Shown here: positions 1 through 7,840 of the stretch, one piece after another
Layout: each line of letters starts with the position of its first letter
Numbering within the stretch: position 1 is the first letter of the stretch
From: CAYNQK01 sp964470375
GTDB taxonomy: Bacteria; Spirochaetota; Spirochaetia; Treponematales; JBGSOB01
Reading direction: 5' to 3'
NCBI GenBank assembly: GCA_964470375.1
Contig: CAYYCP010000050.1
Coordinates: 1 to 25,102 of the forward strand
DNA: 25,102 bases
Translations under genes and position numbers: made by a program
The notes under the pieces: generated by a model
The model's input: only the letters and a program-made list of their open reading frames with translations
Databases searched by the model: none
What the model was told of the DNA's origin: nothing

Positions 1-2277
1 GACCCATCTTCATGGCATCCTCTGAAAAGGGATTATACCGTATTCAACCCCACCGCCCAGGTCTTGCAGGTGGGCATACCCTTCTCCCAAGCATATAGCG
101 CCCTTTGGGGTGATGGCGGCACCGGCTATTTGAGCGCTACTCCATTTCCCGGCACCGGAACATCAAGCTGGGCCTCCGGCTGCACGAAACGAAGCGTCAC
201 CGCTGATATCGACGGGGACGGGATCGATGAATGGCTGGTATTTTATACGCCTACGAATGGAGGCACAATCGTAAATTTCACTATTGGGCGTCATACAGCC
301 GCCACCTCGGTTGCGTTTTCTGCCCCCCAAGAAATAACTGGTTTTATCGCCTCCAGCTATCTTTCCTCCCAATATGAAAGAACCGCATTCCCCGTTGCAG
401 GGGTATGGCGCAACACCCGTTATCCCTACTTCCAACTGTCAGCCGCCGACATAGATGGGGATGGGGCGCAAGAAATTCTCATGGCGAACTACTCTACGGC
501 GGTGATATTAAAATGTAACGGGGATGATACCATAACTACCGTCGATTCCAAGACCTTCACTGCAGCCGTCAGTTCTTTCAAAGGCGGCGATGTAGACGGA
601 GACAGGAAAGCGGAATTGGCTGTCTGCGTACAAGGCCAAGGATTTGCCCTCTACGACAGTTCCTTTTCCTCTCCGATCACCAACCCTGAGTTCATGACCA
701 GCGGATGGAGCGGATTCTCATGGTCCGATGTAGTAGGCCAGGGTGCTTTTGGCGATTTTGACGGCGATAATATTGATGAAATAGCAATTAAAGTCACCGG
801 GACCATGGGCTGGATCACAAAAACTTACAAGGTACACAACAGAGCCATCGACGAGATGAATACCATTACCAATGTCGACACGTTCCCCGCGACAATGACG
901 AATATCGCGACTCCCCCTATCGCAATCGATATCGATGGCGATGGCGTGGATGAACTATTCTTGAGCCCCTTTGTATGCCACAGCGTTCTTACATCTCCAA
1001 ATACTTCCATAGAGAAAGGCAGCCTTTTCCCCAATGTGGACTACATAATCGACATGGGTGTCGGCGATGTCGATGGTGATGGGAAAAAGGATTTAGTGCA
1101 TTACTACTATATCAATAGCGATGGAACTACAAACGGAACCATTTCCGCTAGAATCGCTGCATTAGGAATCACACCGGGCGGCCAATGGAATAATCTCGAA
1201 ATAAAAAAGGTATTTATTGATAAAGTGGATATCGGCGTAGGCACGGAAGGAAGCAAAACATGCATCTTCTCCATCTGCATGACTGTCGGTCATGGCTTTG
1301 ATAATTCTCCTCGAGTTCAATACATCGGGCATGAACTTCAATTCACCGATCCCATAGTGATCGCAGTACTGGCATCACCCCCTTATTATGCAGATATCGC
1401 TGAAGCTGACCCTTCGTATGCCTATAACAGCTGGGTCACAACATTCGGAAGGAAAACCAGCGAAGCAGCGTCCAGCACCACGAAAATCGGCTTCAGCATA
1501 GGCGCCTCCCTCGAGTATGAAGGGGGAGCATCCATTTTCGGCCTGAAAATAGCGACATTCAAGGCTTCAGCTTCCTTCGAAAACGCGATGAGTTGGGAAT
1601 GGACTACATCGAACAGCATAACCAAGAGCATCACCTATACCTGCAACGGCGGAGAAGACCGGGTTGTATTTACGGCCGTCCCTCTTGACAGCTATTCTTA
1701 CCGTGTTTTGACGTCCACAAACGCATCTGATATAGGCCGGCTTCTGCATATCAATCTCCCCCGCAATTACGCGACCTATACCGTAACGAGGTCGTTCTTC
1801 AATGATCATAACGGCGACCTAGCTGATATCGGAAGCAATGTATTACCCCATACTCTGGGACAAGTACGCACTTACCCTTCAGTAGGCTTGAAAAACAGTC
1901 TCATGGACACCTATGGAGGATATTTCTTTGATGCTCAGCCGGTCGGCCAATCAAGTGTTTCCAACAACGGAACAGCTCTCGAGATTGAGGTTGAAAGGGG
2001 GAACGAAAGGAGTTTTTCAATAGACCAAGAACGTCGCTTCTCCGTCGGCGCAGGAGCCGGCGGGTTTGTGGCGTCGATCGAGGCCGGCTTCAATGTGGGA
2101 TATACGTATACATCCAGCACTTCCGAAGGAACATCCTTCGGGGGGACGGTCGGGTATTTGCCCAGTGCGTATTATAACAATCCCTTGTATCGCTATTCCT
2201 CGGGCCTTTTCGTGTACCCTTATAATGACCCCAATTCCTTACAAACCTATTGGGTTGTCAATTATTGGATAGAATGA
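1..2277 (+). CDS. FG-GAP/VCBS repeat protein with pore-toxin-like C-terminal half (5' partial)
   Basis: The frame is open from base 1, so the true start and any signal peptide lie upstream; a TTG at 64 is only an internal candidate. 758 codons are visible. The first ~370 residues carry six calcium-binding-type DxDGDxxxE/D motifs at about residues 69, 150, 197, 252, 310 and 356 (for example DIDGDGIDE, DVDGDGKKD). The ~50-residue spacing is typical of FG-GAP/VCBS beta-propeller blades, which usually sit on surface or secreted proteins. The second half (about 440-758) has no repeats of this kind. It shows two glycine-rich segments followed by alternating Ser/Thr strands, each opening with FS[IV]GA (near bases 1491 and 2038), a pattern seen in aerolysin/ETX-MTX2-like pore formers. 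That second assignment is inference from pattern only. Base composition is much more A+T-rich than in the genes after 3480. The gene converges on a membrane AraC regulator. Confidence 0.8.
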   Translation, partial: DPSSWHPLKRDYTVFNPTAQVLQVGIPFSQAYSALWGDGGTGYLSATPFPGTGTSSWASGCTKRSVTADIDGDGIDEWLVFYTPTNGGTIVNFTIGRHTAATSVAFSAPQEITGFIASSYLSSQYERTAFPVAGVWRNTRYPYFQLSAADIDGDGAQEILMANYSTAVILKCNGDDTITTVDSKTFTAAVSSFKGGDVDGDRKAELAVCVQGQGFALYDSSFSSPITNPEFMTSGWSGFSWSDVVGQGAFGDFDGDNIDEIAIKVTGTMGWITKTYKVHNRAIDEMNTITNVDTFPATMTNIATPPIAIDIDGDGVDELFLSPFVCHSVLTSPNTSIEKGSLFPNVDYIIDMGVGDVDGDGKKDLVHYYYINSDGTTNGTISARIAALGITPGGQWNNLEIKKVFIDKVDIGVGTEGSKTCIFSICMTVGHGFDNSPRVQYIGHELQFTDPIVIAVLASPPYYADIAEADPSYAYNSWVTTFGRKTSEAASSTTKIGFSIGASLEYEGGASIFGLKIATFKASASFENAMSWEWTTSNSITKSITYTCNGGEDRVVFTAVPLDSYSYRVLTSTNASDIGRLLHINLPRNYATYTVTRSFFNDHNGDLADIGSNVLPHTLGQVRTYPSVGLKNSLMDTYGGYFFDAQPVGQSSVSNNGTALEIEVERGNERSFSIDQERRFSVGAGAGGFVASIEAGFNVGYTYTSSTSEGTSFGGTVGYLPSAYYNNPLYRYSSGLFVYPYNDPNSLQTYWVVNYWIE

Positions 2278-2284
2278 AGCATAT

Positions 2285-2326
2285 GGGCGGAAAACGCGCG
2301 GCTTTATTCGCCTCCGTTTTCCGCCC
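2285..2326. terminator. Inverted repeat between convergent genes
   Basis: A perfect 12-bp inverted repeat, GGGCGGAAAACG (2285-2296) and CGTTTTCCGCCC (2315-2326), has an 18-nt loop. It begins 8 bp after the stop of the FG-GAP gene and spans the stop codon and last codons of the minus-strand AraC gene. The position suits a bidirectional terminator. There is no clear T-tract on either side, so termination is inferred. Confidence 0.5.
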
Positions 2327-3365
2327 CGTTCTTGCGGTATTCACTCGGCGTCATCCCGGCGGAATCCCTGAAAATCCTGTTAAATGATGATTTAGAGCGG
2401 AAACCACACTCAAAGGCCGCTTCAAGAATAGATAAGCCAGGCCTCTCGATCAGCATTCGCTGCATATCCTTGATTCGATAATTGTTAATATAGGTATTGA
2501 AGTTGACCCCCAACACCTTATTAAGTATCTCAGATAGTTGATGGACACTAAGCCCCAGCATGTCGGCAAGCCCGGAAAGCGATAGAGTTTCCTTTCGGTA
2601 TGGCTTTTCCTTTTCCATGATTTGCCCCAATTGCTGTATCACCGCTACCACATCAAGGTTAGCAATTTTCGATCTTTCGATGTGCCCGGAATATGATGCC
2701 TTTGTTTCAGCGGAGAGACGCAACAGAGGATTCCTTGTGACGTAGAATATCATGAAGAGAATAAACACGCTTGTGATAAAGATAAAAAACACGACAGAGT
2801 TCCCGAATAAAAGGAAGAGATAGAAGCTGATGATATTGACCGTAAGGCCGCCGGCGATAAAGAATAGGAAAACCAACCTTCTGCTCGGATTTATCAAATT
2901 CCCGCCGCCTTTGCGCGCCGCTCTTCGCAGCAGAAGAATACAGCAAAAGACGAACCATAAAATCGATAACCCTAAAAATGCCACCCAGGCAGTTTCATGA
3001 AAAGAATCAAGACTGAAGAAAAGGGCGGCAGCGGTTATCATGAATAGGATCGGCGGCAGAAAAAGCCATTGATCTTTCCATAAAAAGCGGTATCCGGCAT
3101 CAACGACGCGGATAAAGTAAAAGAAAAAAAGCGTGCCCCCTAAAGAAATGATAAAGGGGTCGAAATACTCGAAATTGGCTATCTTGATAATGTTGTTGTT
3201 AATCGCCGCAGAGAGCAAGAACATAACCGCAGTGTACTCAAAAAAGAAGAAGCCCCAGTAGTTGACCGTGCGTTTATCATGCTGAAAGAGCTGCCCCATT
3301 CCGAAAATGAAGAAAACGTAGCCATTCGCAGCAACTAGATACAACATCCAGTTATCCCAATTCAA
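2304..3365 (-). CDS. Seven-helix membrane-bound AraC-family transcriptional regulator
   Basis: Predicted 353 aa. Seven hydrophobic segments fill the first ~230 residues, some very rich in phenylalanine. The last ~110 residues are an AraC/XylS double helix-turn-helix: LSLSGLADMLGLSVHQLSEI, then SILEAAFECGFRSKSSFNRI and the closing GMTPSEYRK. Such proteins are thought to sense a signal at the membrane and bind DNA with the tethered cytoplasmic domain; the ligand is unknown. I chose the TTG at 3365 because GGGGGGAG sits 4 nt upstream. A TTG at 3407 would add 14 residues, but it lies only ~16 nt from the predicted transcription start and has a poorly spaced ribosome site. The gene is A+T-rich like its convergent FG-GAP neighbour, so the two may have been acquired together. 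Regulation of that neighbour is a guess from position. Confidence 0.87.
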   Translation of the reverse strand: MNWDNWMLYLVAANGYVFFIFGMGQLFQHDKRTVNYWGFFFFEYTAVMFLLSAAINNNIIKIANFEYFDPFIISLGGTLFFFYFIRVVDAGYRFLWKDQWLFLPPILFMITAAALFFSLDSFHETAWVAFLGLSILWFVFCCILLLRRAARKGGGNLINPSRRLVFLFFIAGGLTVNIISFYLFLLFGNSVVFFIFITSVFILFMIFYVTRNPLLRLSAETKASYSGHIERSKIANLDVVAVIQQLGQIMEKEKPYRKETLSLSGLADMLGLSVHQLSEILNKVLGVNFNTYINNYRIKDMQRMLIERPGLSILEAAFECGFRSKSSFNRIFRDSAGMTPSEYRKNGAENGGE

Positions 3366-3429
3366 CGTTCTCCCCCCGTCGCGATAATGCAATACAGCGC
3401 TTTTCAATGCCTTTCAACATGGATTTTAC

Positions 3430-3459
3430 TCTATAACGAACAGCCCGCGAGACAGTCAA
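3430..3459 (-). promoter_or_regulatory. Sigma-70-type promoter of the membrane AraC gene
   Basis: Read on the minus strand, TTGACT (3459-3454), an 18-bp spacer and TATAGA (3435-3430) match sigma-70 boxes. The predicted start is near 3423, about 58 nt before the preferred TTG. It lies just past the stop of the upstream minus-strand regulator, so the two genes are probably transcribed separately. Confidence 0.55.
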
Positions 3460-3482
3460 GTGATGGTACGCCACCAACATAG

Positions 3483-4379
3483 CTATACGCCCGTGTTGAC
3501 GGAGCCCTGCCGGGCCCTGAACCGGGCGGAGCGGGGGCTCTCCCCGCGCAGGGCCCGGTAGACGCGGCTGAAGTAGGCGGGGTCCTGGAAGCCGACCGCG
3601 TTCGCGATCGCCTGGACGGGCTGGTCGGTATCGGCCAGGAGGCGCTCGGCCTCGATGATCCTCAGGGTGTGGAGGTACTCGAGGAATGTCTTGCCGGTGG
3701 CCTTCTTGAAGGCGTGGCAGAAATGGCTCCGGCTGAGGCCGCATTCGCGGGCGGCCTCTTCTACGGAGATGGGTTCCATATACTCCAGACAGAGCCTGCG
3801 GAGGAGGGCGGCCATGGGCTGGGCCCGGCCGGCGTGGGTGAGGGGCCGCCCCTCCACGGCGTTGGATGCGGCGCGGTAGAGTTCGGCCAGGCTCTCCATG
3901 AGAGAGGCCTTCACGAAGAGTTCGTAGCCACTCCTCTGCGCTTCCAGCTCGGCCTCCACGCGGAGGAGGGCCGCTTTCACCTTCCCGGCGGCCTCCTCAT
4001 CGGGCCCCAGGGTGAAGGGCAGGGCCAGATCTCCCCTGAGGAGGGGGAGGGAGCAGCCCAGCTCGGCCCCGTCCAGGGCGGCTGAGCGCACCAAGGTCTC
4101 ATCGAAAACGATAGCGGTGATCTCGCAGCGCCCGCCGGCGGGAAAGGCCGAGTGGAGGCAGCCGGGCACCACGAAGACGGCGTTCCCGGGGCCCAGCTCG
4201 GCCGAGCCTGCGTCCACCTGGACGCGGAATCGCCCGGAGCGCACAAGGATCCACTCGGCGTAGGCGTGCCAATGCGGGGGAATGACATTGCCGAAGGGTT
4301 GTCTGACGTGGAAGACATTCACCGGGAAATCCGGATCGGGGATGAGGGTGTCCTCGCGGAGGCTCGGCTGCATTGCCAT
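3483..4379 (-). CDS. AraC-family regulator with cupin sensor domain
   Basis: 298 aa. The first ~100 residues are a cupin-type sugar-binding domain: PHWHAYAEW, then alternating strands with GPGNAVFVVPGCLHSA. The last ~100 residues hold two helix-turn-helix motifs (SVEEAARECGLSRSHFCHAF and PVQAIANAVGFQDPAYFSRV). It is divergent from a GH31 glycosidase 105 bp away, the usual arrangement for a local sugar-responsive activator, so control of that gene is a good inference. There is no Shine-Dalgarno before the ATG. A -10-like TATTCT lies 6 nt upstream of it, so the mRNA may be leaderless; a second ATG lies two codons in. Unlike the minus-strand AraC gene downstream, base composition here is GC-rich like the rest of the window. 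Confidence 0.9.
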   Translation of the reverse strand: MAMQPSLREDTLIPDPDFPVNVFHVRQPFGNVIPPHWHAYAEWILVRSGRFRVQVDAGSAELGPGNAVFVVPGCLHSAFPAGGRCEITAIVFDETLVRSAALDGAELGCSLPLLRGDLALPFTLGPDEEAAGKVKAALLRVEAELEAQRSGYELFVKASLMESLAELYRAASNAVEGRPLTHAGRAQPMAALLRRLCLEYMEPISVEEAARECGLSRSHFCHAFKKATGKTFLEYLHTLRIIEAERLLADTDQPVQAIANAVGFQDPAYFSRVYRALRGESPRSARFRARQGSVNTGV

Positions 4380-4385
4380 GGAGGA

Positions 4386-4391
4386 AGAATA
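4386..4391 (-). promoter_or_regulatory. Putative -10 box giving a leaderless cupin-AraC mRNA
   Basis: TATTCT on the minus strand is followed by six bases (TCCTCC) and then the ATG at 4379, which puts the predicted start at the A of the ATG. There is no Shine-Dalgarno. The arrangement closely resembles that before the EamA gene (TAGTAT-GTCTCC-ATG). No good -35 is visible. Confidence 0.35.
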
Positions 4392-4406
4392 CCGTAATTT
4401 TGTCCA

Positions 4407-4456
4407 AGTTCATAGTACTTTCAGTTCTCACAATGCTTTGCGTAAAAGATTATCAT
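4407..4456 (+). promoter_or_regulatory. Putative activator site and promoter of the GH31 gene
   Basis: TATCAT (4451-4456) is a good -10 box. A poor -35, CTCACA (4427-4432), lies 18 bp upstream. Two direct AGTTC copies at 4407-4411 and 4423-4427, 16 bp apart, abut the -35, as AraC activators often do. An imperfect inverted repeat, AAGTTC-N3-GTACTT, overlaps the first copy. The weak -35 fits activator dependence. Binding by the divergent cupin-AraC protein is inferred. Confidence 0.35.
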
Positions 4457-4484
4457 CCTATTCACTTCTCAAGGAGGATCGGCC

Positions 4485-6512
4485 ATGGACAGTCTCTTCA
4501 CCCAGGAGGGCCCGGCCCTCATCCGTCGCTTTGATACCGAGATCCTGCGCATAGAGCCCTGGGGGCCGAGTGCCCTGCGGGTAAGGGCCACTCATCTGGC
4601 AAGACTCCCGGACCAGGACTGGGCCCTCCTCCCGCCCATGGCATCGGGGCTGGATGAGAAGGCGCATGGGGTGAAGATCAAGATCGAGGGCGAGCGGGCA
4701 TCCTTTATAAATGGCGGAATCGAGGCCCGGATCGATGAGAAGGGCGTCATCTCCTTTTTTAACGATACAGGCCGGCTCCTCCTCCGCGAGTATTCGCGTA
4801 TGTGGGACAGCCTGGACATGCCCTGTGCCATCAGGCTGGGGCCGCGTGAATTCATCCCGAACATCGGCGGGGATTACAGGCTCACGGCCCGCTTCGAGGC
4901 CTTTCCGGGGGAGAGGTTCTACGGCATGGGCCAGTACCAGCAGGATCGCCTCAACCTCAAGGGCTGCCGCCTGGAGCTGGCCCACCGTAATTCGCAGTCG
5001 AGCGTGCCCTTCGCCCTCTCCAGCCGGGGCTACGGCATCCTCTGGAACAACCCGGCCATAGGCGAGGCCATCTTCGCGGAGAACGGCACGGAGTGGCGGG
5101 CCCAATCCACCAAGGCCCTGGACTACTGGATCGTGGCGGGCGATACACCGGCCGAGATCGAGGAAGCCTACTCAGGGGCGACGGGCCGGGCGCCCATGAT
5201 GCCTGACTTCGGCACGGGGTTCTGGCAGTGCAAGTTACGCTACCGCACTCAAGAGGAGCTCCTTGAGGCGGCCCGCGAACATAAGAGGCGCGGCCTCCCC
5301 CTGAGCGTCATCGTGGTGGACTTCTTCCATTGGAAGAAGCAGGGCGATTGGGACTATGACCCGGACTACTGGCCGGATCCCGCGGGCATGGCTAAAGAAC
5401 TCAAGGCCATGGGGGTGGAGCTGATGGTCTCCATCTGGCCCACCATAGAGCAGGGCAGCCGACACTACCAGGAGATGCTGCGCCGGGGCTTCCTCATGCG
5501 GGTGGAGCGGGGGGTCAGGGTGACCATGCAGTTCTGCGGGGACACCCTCTTCTACGATCCCACCAATCCGGGGGCTAGGGACTACCTCTGGAAGGCGGCC
5601 AAGCGGAGCTACTTCGACACGGGAGCGCGCCTCTTTTGGCTGGACGAGGCCGAGCCCGACCTCTCGGCCATCGATTTTGACAACTACCGCTACTGGCTAG
5701 GCAGTGGTCTGGAGGTGGGCAACGCCTATCCCCTCTTCCACGCCCAAGCCTTCTACGATGGCATGCGCGAAGAGGGCATGGAAGCGCCCATGAATTTAGT
5801 GCGTTGCGCCTGGGCGGGGAGCCAGCGCTTCGGGGCAGCGGTCTGGTCAGGGGACGTGCACTCGAGCTTCGCGTCAATGGCCAGGCAGCTAAAGGCGGGC
5901 CTCAACATGGCCATAGCCGGCATCCCCTGGTGGACATCGGACATAGGCGGCTTCTTCGGCGGCGACATGGCCTCCCCCTCCTTCCATGAGCTGGTGGCGC
6001 GCTGGTTCCAGTACGGGGCCTTCTGCCCCATCATGCGCCTCCACGGGGACAGGATGCCCATGAAGGAGCCCCTGAAGGCGGGCGGGCTCGAATACCACTC
6101 CGGGGCTGACAACGAGGTCTGGCATCACGGGGCTGAGGTCTACGGGATCTGCAAGAAGTACATGCTCCTCCGCGAGAGGCTGCGTCCCTACATCGCAAAG
6201 GCCATGGCCGCAGCCCACGAGAGGGGCCAGCCGCCCATGCGCCCCCTCTTCTACGATTTTCCTGAAGACAGGGCGGCCTGGGAGGTGGAGGACCAGTTCC
6301 TCTTCGGCCCCGACATCCTGGTAGCCCCCGTCCTTGAGGAGGGCGCCAGGACGCGGAGGCTCTACCTCCCCGCGGGGGCTGCCTGGCTGGATGCCTGGAG
6401 CGGATATAAGGAGACCGGTGGGGCATGGATCGATTGCGAAGCCCCCCTGGAGCGCATTCCCCTCTTCCTCCGCGAAGGCGGGAGCTTGGAACCGAGCCTC
6501 TTCCGGGATTGA
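4485..6512 (+). CDS. GH31 family glycosidase, alpha-xylosidase/alpha-glucosidase type
   Basis: 675 aa, a normal length for compact GH31 enzymes, which hydrolyse alpha-linked xylose or glucose with retention of configuration. A beta-sandwich N-terminal domain (~1-225) precedes the (beta/alpha)8 barrel. WLDEAEPD supplies the expected nucleophile Asp387, and VWSGD supplies the acid/base Asp457. FFHWKKQGDW and IGGFFGG are further barrel motifs, and a C-terminal sheet domain follows. No signal peptide is seen, so the enzyme should act in the cytoplasm on imported oligosaccharides. The start is firm: AAGGAGGA lies 6 nt before the ATG. The cupin-AraC gene is divergent upstream and an aldo/keto reductase follows 112 bp downstream. 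The KLRYRTQEELL and SVIVVDFFHW segments remind me of YicI-like alpha-xylosidases, but the substrate cannot be settled from the sequence. Confidence 0.93.
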   Translation: MDSLFTQEGPALIRRFDTEILRIEPWGPSALRVRATHLARLPDQDWALLPPMASGLDEKAHGVKIKIEGERASFINGGIEARIDEKGVISFFNDTGRLLLREYSRMWDSLDMPCAIRLGPREFIPNIGGDYRLTARFEAFPGERFYGMGQYQQDRLNLKGCRLELAHRNSQSSVPFALSSRGYGILWNNPAIGEAIFAENGTEWRAQSTKALDYWIVAGDTPAEIEEAYSGATGRAPMMPDFGTGFWQCKLRYRTQEELLEAAREHKRRGLPLSVIVVDFFHWKKQGDWDYDPDYWPDPAGMAKELKAMGVELMVSIWPTIEQGSRHYQEMLRRGFLMRVERGVRVTMQFCGDTLFYDPTNPGARDYLWKAAKRSYFDTGARLFWLDEAEPDLSAIDFDNYRYWLGSGLEVGNAYPLFHAQAFYDGMREEGMEAPMNLVRCAWAGSQRFGAAVWSGDVHSSFASMARQLKAGLNMAIAGIPWWTSDIGGFFGGDMASPSFHELVARWFQYGAFCPIMRLHGDRMPMKEPLKAGGLEYHSGADNEVWHHGAEVYGICKKYMLLRERLRPYIAKAMAAAHERGQPPMRPLFYDFPEDRAAWEVEDQFLFGPDILVAPVLEEGARTRRLYLPAGAAWLDAWSGYKETGGAWIDCEAPLERIPLFLREGGSLEPSLFRD

Positions 6513-6570
6513 CTCGCGCATCAGCCTGTTGGTTCTACCGCATGGGGCTGGGATTTAGAAGGGTTAGTAA

Positions 6571-6579
6571 TGATATACT
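6571..6579 (+). promoter_or_regulatory. Extended -10 promoter of the aldo/keto reductase gene
   Basis: TGATATACT contains TATACT preceded by the TG of an extended -10 element. No convincing -35 lies 17-18 bp upstream, which an extended -10 can tolerate. The predicted start is near 6586, about 39 nt before the ATG. The gene can therefore probably be expressed apart from GH31. Confidence 0.4.
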
Positions 6580-6624
6580 CGCTGATTGCCGCCGGGCCTG
6601 TCCCGGGGCGGAGCGGAGGGTTGT

Positions 6625-7758
6625 ATGCAGTACAGGAAATTCGGATCCACAGATTGGAAGGCATCGGCCCTGGGTTTCGGGGCCATGCGCCTGCCCAGGA
6701 AGGCCCTGGAGGGCTCGAACGAGGTCGACATCGAGGAGTCCATCCGCCTGATCAGGCGGGGTATCGACGCAGGCATCAACTACATCGACACGGCCTACGC
6801 CTACGGGGAGAGCGAGGAGATCGTCGGTCAGGCCCTGGAGGGCGGCTACCGGGCGCGGGTCCGCCTGGCGACCAAGATGCCCTGCTGGCTCATCAAGGAG
6901 TACGCAGACTTCGACCGCTTCCTGGACGAGGAGCTTGCGCGCCTGCGCACGGACAGGGTGGACTATTACCTCCTCCACGCGGTATGGAAGGAGCGCTGGG
7001 CATCCATGCAGGCCATGCGGGCCCTTGAGTGGGCGGATAAGGCCAAGGCAGATGGGCGCATCGGCAGCCTGGGTTTCTCCTTCCACGACGACGCCGGCCT
7101 CTTCCGCGAGGTCATAGGCGCCTACGATTGGGAGATGTGCCAGATCCAGTACAACTTCATGAATGAGGATGTCCAGGCCGGACGGGCCGGCCTTGAGCTG
7201 GCGGCGTCAAAGGGCATCGCCGTGGTCATCATGGAGCCCCTCCTGGGCGGCCTCCTTGCCAATCCGCCCCCGGCCATCCGCTCCATCTGGGCCGAGGCCG
7301 GAATGGATCCCGTAGACATCGCCCTGCAGTGGCTCTGGGACCAGGAGGGCGTCTCCACGGTATTGAGCGGGATGTCCAACATGGAGCAGCTCGAGGGGAA
7401 CCTACGGAGCGCTGATCGCTCGGGCATAGGGGCCCTGGGGCAAAAGGAGAAGGCCCTCATCGAGAGGGTGAAGACGGCCTACTCCTCCATGAACGCCATC
7501 CCCTGCACCAAGTGCTCCTACTGCATGCCCTGCCCCCAGGGCGTGAACATCCCGCGCAATCTTGAGCTCTACAATCAGGGCGTGATCTACGGGGACATGA
7601 ACCTCTCGCGCGCCCTCTACTCCTATCACTTCCCGCGCGCGGAATGGGCGGCCCAATGCATAGACTGCAAGCTCTGCGAGGAGAAGTGCCCTCAGAAGAT
7701 CCCCATCTCCTCCTGGATGCCCAAGATCCACGAGGCCCTGGAGATCCGCCAGGGCTAG
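6625..7758 (+). CDS. Aldo/keto reductase with C-terminal ferredoxin-like 4Fe-4S domain
   Basis: 377 aa. The N-terminal ~280 residues are an NAD(P)H-dependent aldo/keto reductase barrel. The catalytic tetrad is visible: Asp55 and Tyr60 in IDTAYAYGE, Lys84 in ATKMP and His118 in YYLLHAV. The tail carries two cysteine clusters, C294-x2-C-x2-C-x2-C-P and C345-x2-C-x2-C-x3-C-P, able to hold iron-sulfur clusters. This matches the COG1453-type reductases of anaerobes, which may pass electrons between ferredoxin-like clusters and the nicotinamide site. The true substrate is unknown; a sugar-derived aldehyde or ketone would fit the GH31 context. The start at 6625 is favoured by GCGGAGGG 4 nt upstream; an in-frame ATG at 6586 would fall at the predicted transcription start. 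Confidence 0.92.
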   Translation: MQYRKFGSTDWKASALGFGAMRLPRKALEGSNEVDIEESIRLIRRGIDAGINYIDTAYAYGESEEIVGQALEGGYRARVRLATKMPCWLIKEYADFDRFLDEELARLRTDRVDYYLLHAVWKERWASMQAMRALEWADKAKADGRIGSLGFSFHDDAGLFREVIGAYDWEMCQIQYNFMNEDVQAGRAGLELAASKGIAVVIMEPLLGGLLANPPPAIRSIWAEAGMDPVDIALQWLWDQEGVSTVLSGMSNMEQLEGNLRSADRSGIGALGQKEKALIERVKTAYSSMNAIPCTKCSYCMPCPQGVNIPRNLELYNQGVIYGDMNLSRALYSYHFPRAEWAAQCIDCKLCEEKCPQKIPISSWMPKIHEALEIRQG

Positions 7759-7766
7759 GCTCGAAG

Positions 7767-7801
7767 GGCCTGCCGTCAGGCCGCCCAAAGGGCCGGGCGG
7801 C
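7767..7801. terminator. Overlapping GC hairpins after the aldo/keto reductase
   Basis: Two mutually exclusive hairpins overlap. GGCCTG-CCGT-CAGGCC occupies 7767-7782, and GCCGCCC-N8-GGGCGGC occupies 7780-7801. They begin 9 bp after the reductase stop. No T-tract follows, so termination is plausible but unproven; the overlap could also be chance in GC-rich DNA. Confidence 0.3.
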
Positions 7802-7828
7802 GGGCTCGCGTAAAGGCCGGGCCTCCGT

Positions 7829-7834
7829 TAGTAT
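7829..7834 (+). promoter_or_regulatory. Putative -10 box giving a leaderless EamA mRNA
   Basis: TAGTAT is followed by six bases and then the ATG at 7841, so transcription should begin on the start codon. No Shine-Dalgarno is present and no -35 is convincing. Confidence 0.35.
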
Positions 7835-7840
7835 GTCTCC

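Noticed and set aside
6589..6611. GC-rich hairpin in the aldo/keto reductase leader as a riboswitch
   Set aside because: It is an 8-bp stem with a two-base bulge, easily arising by chance at this GC content, and no known aptamer features are present.
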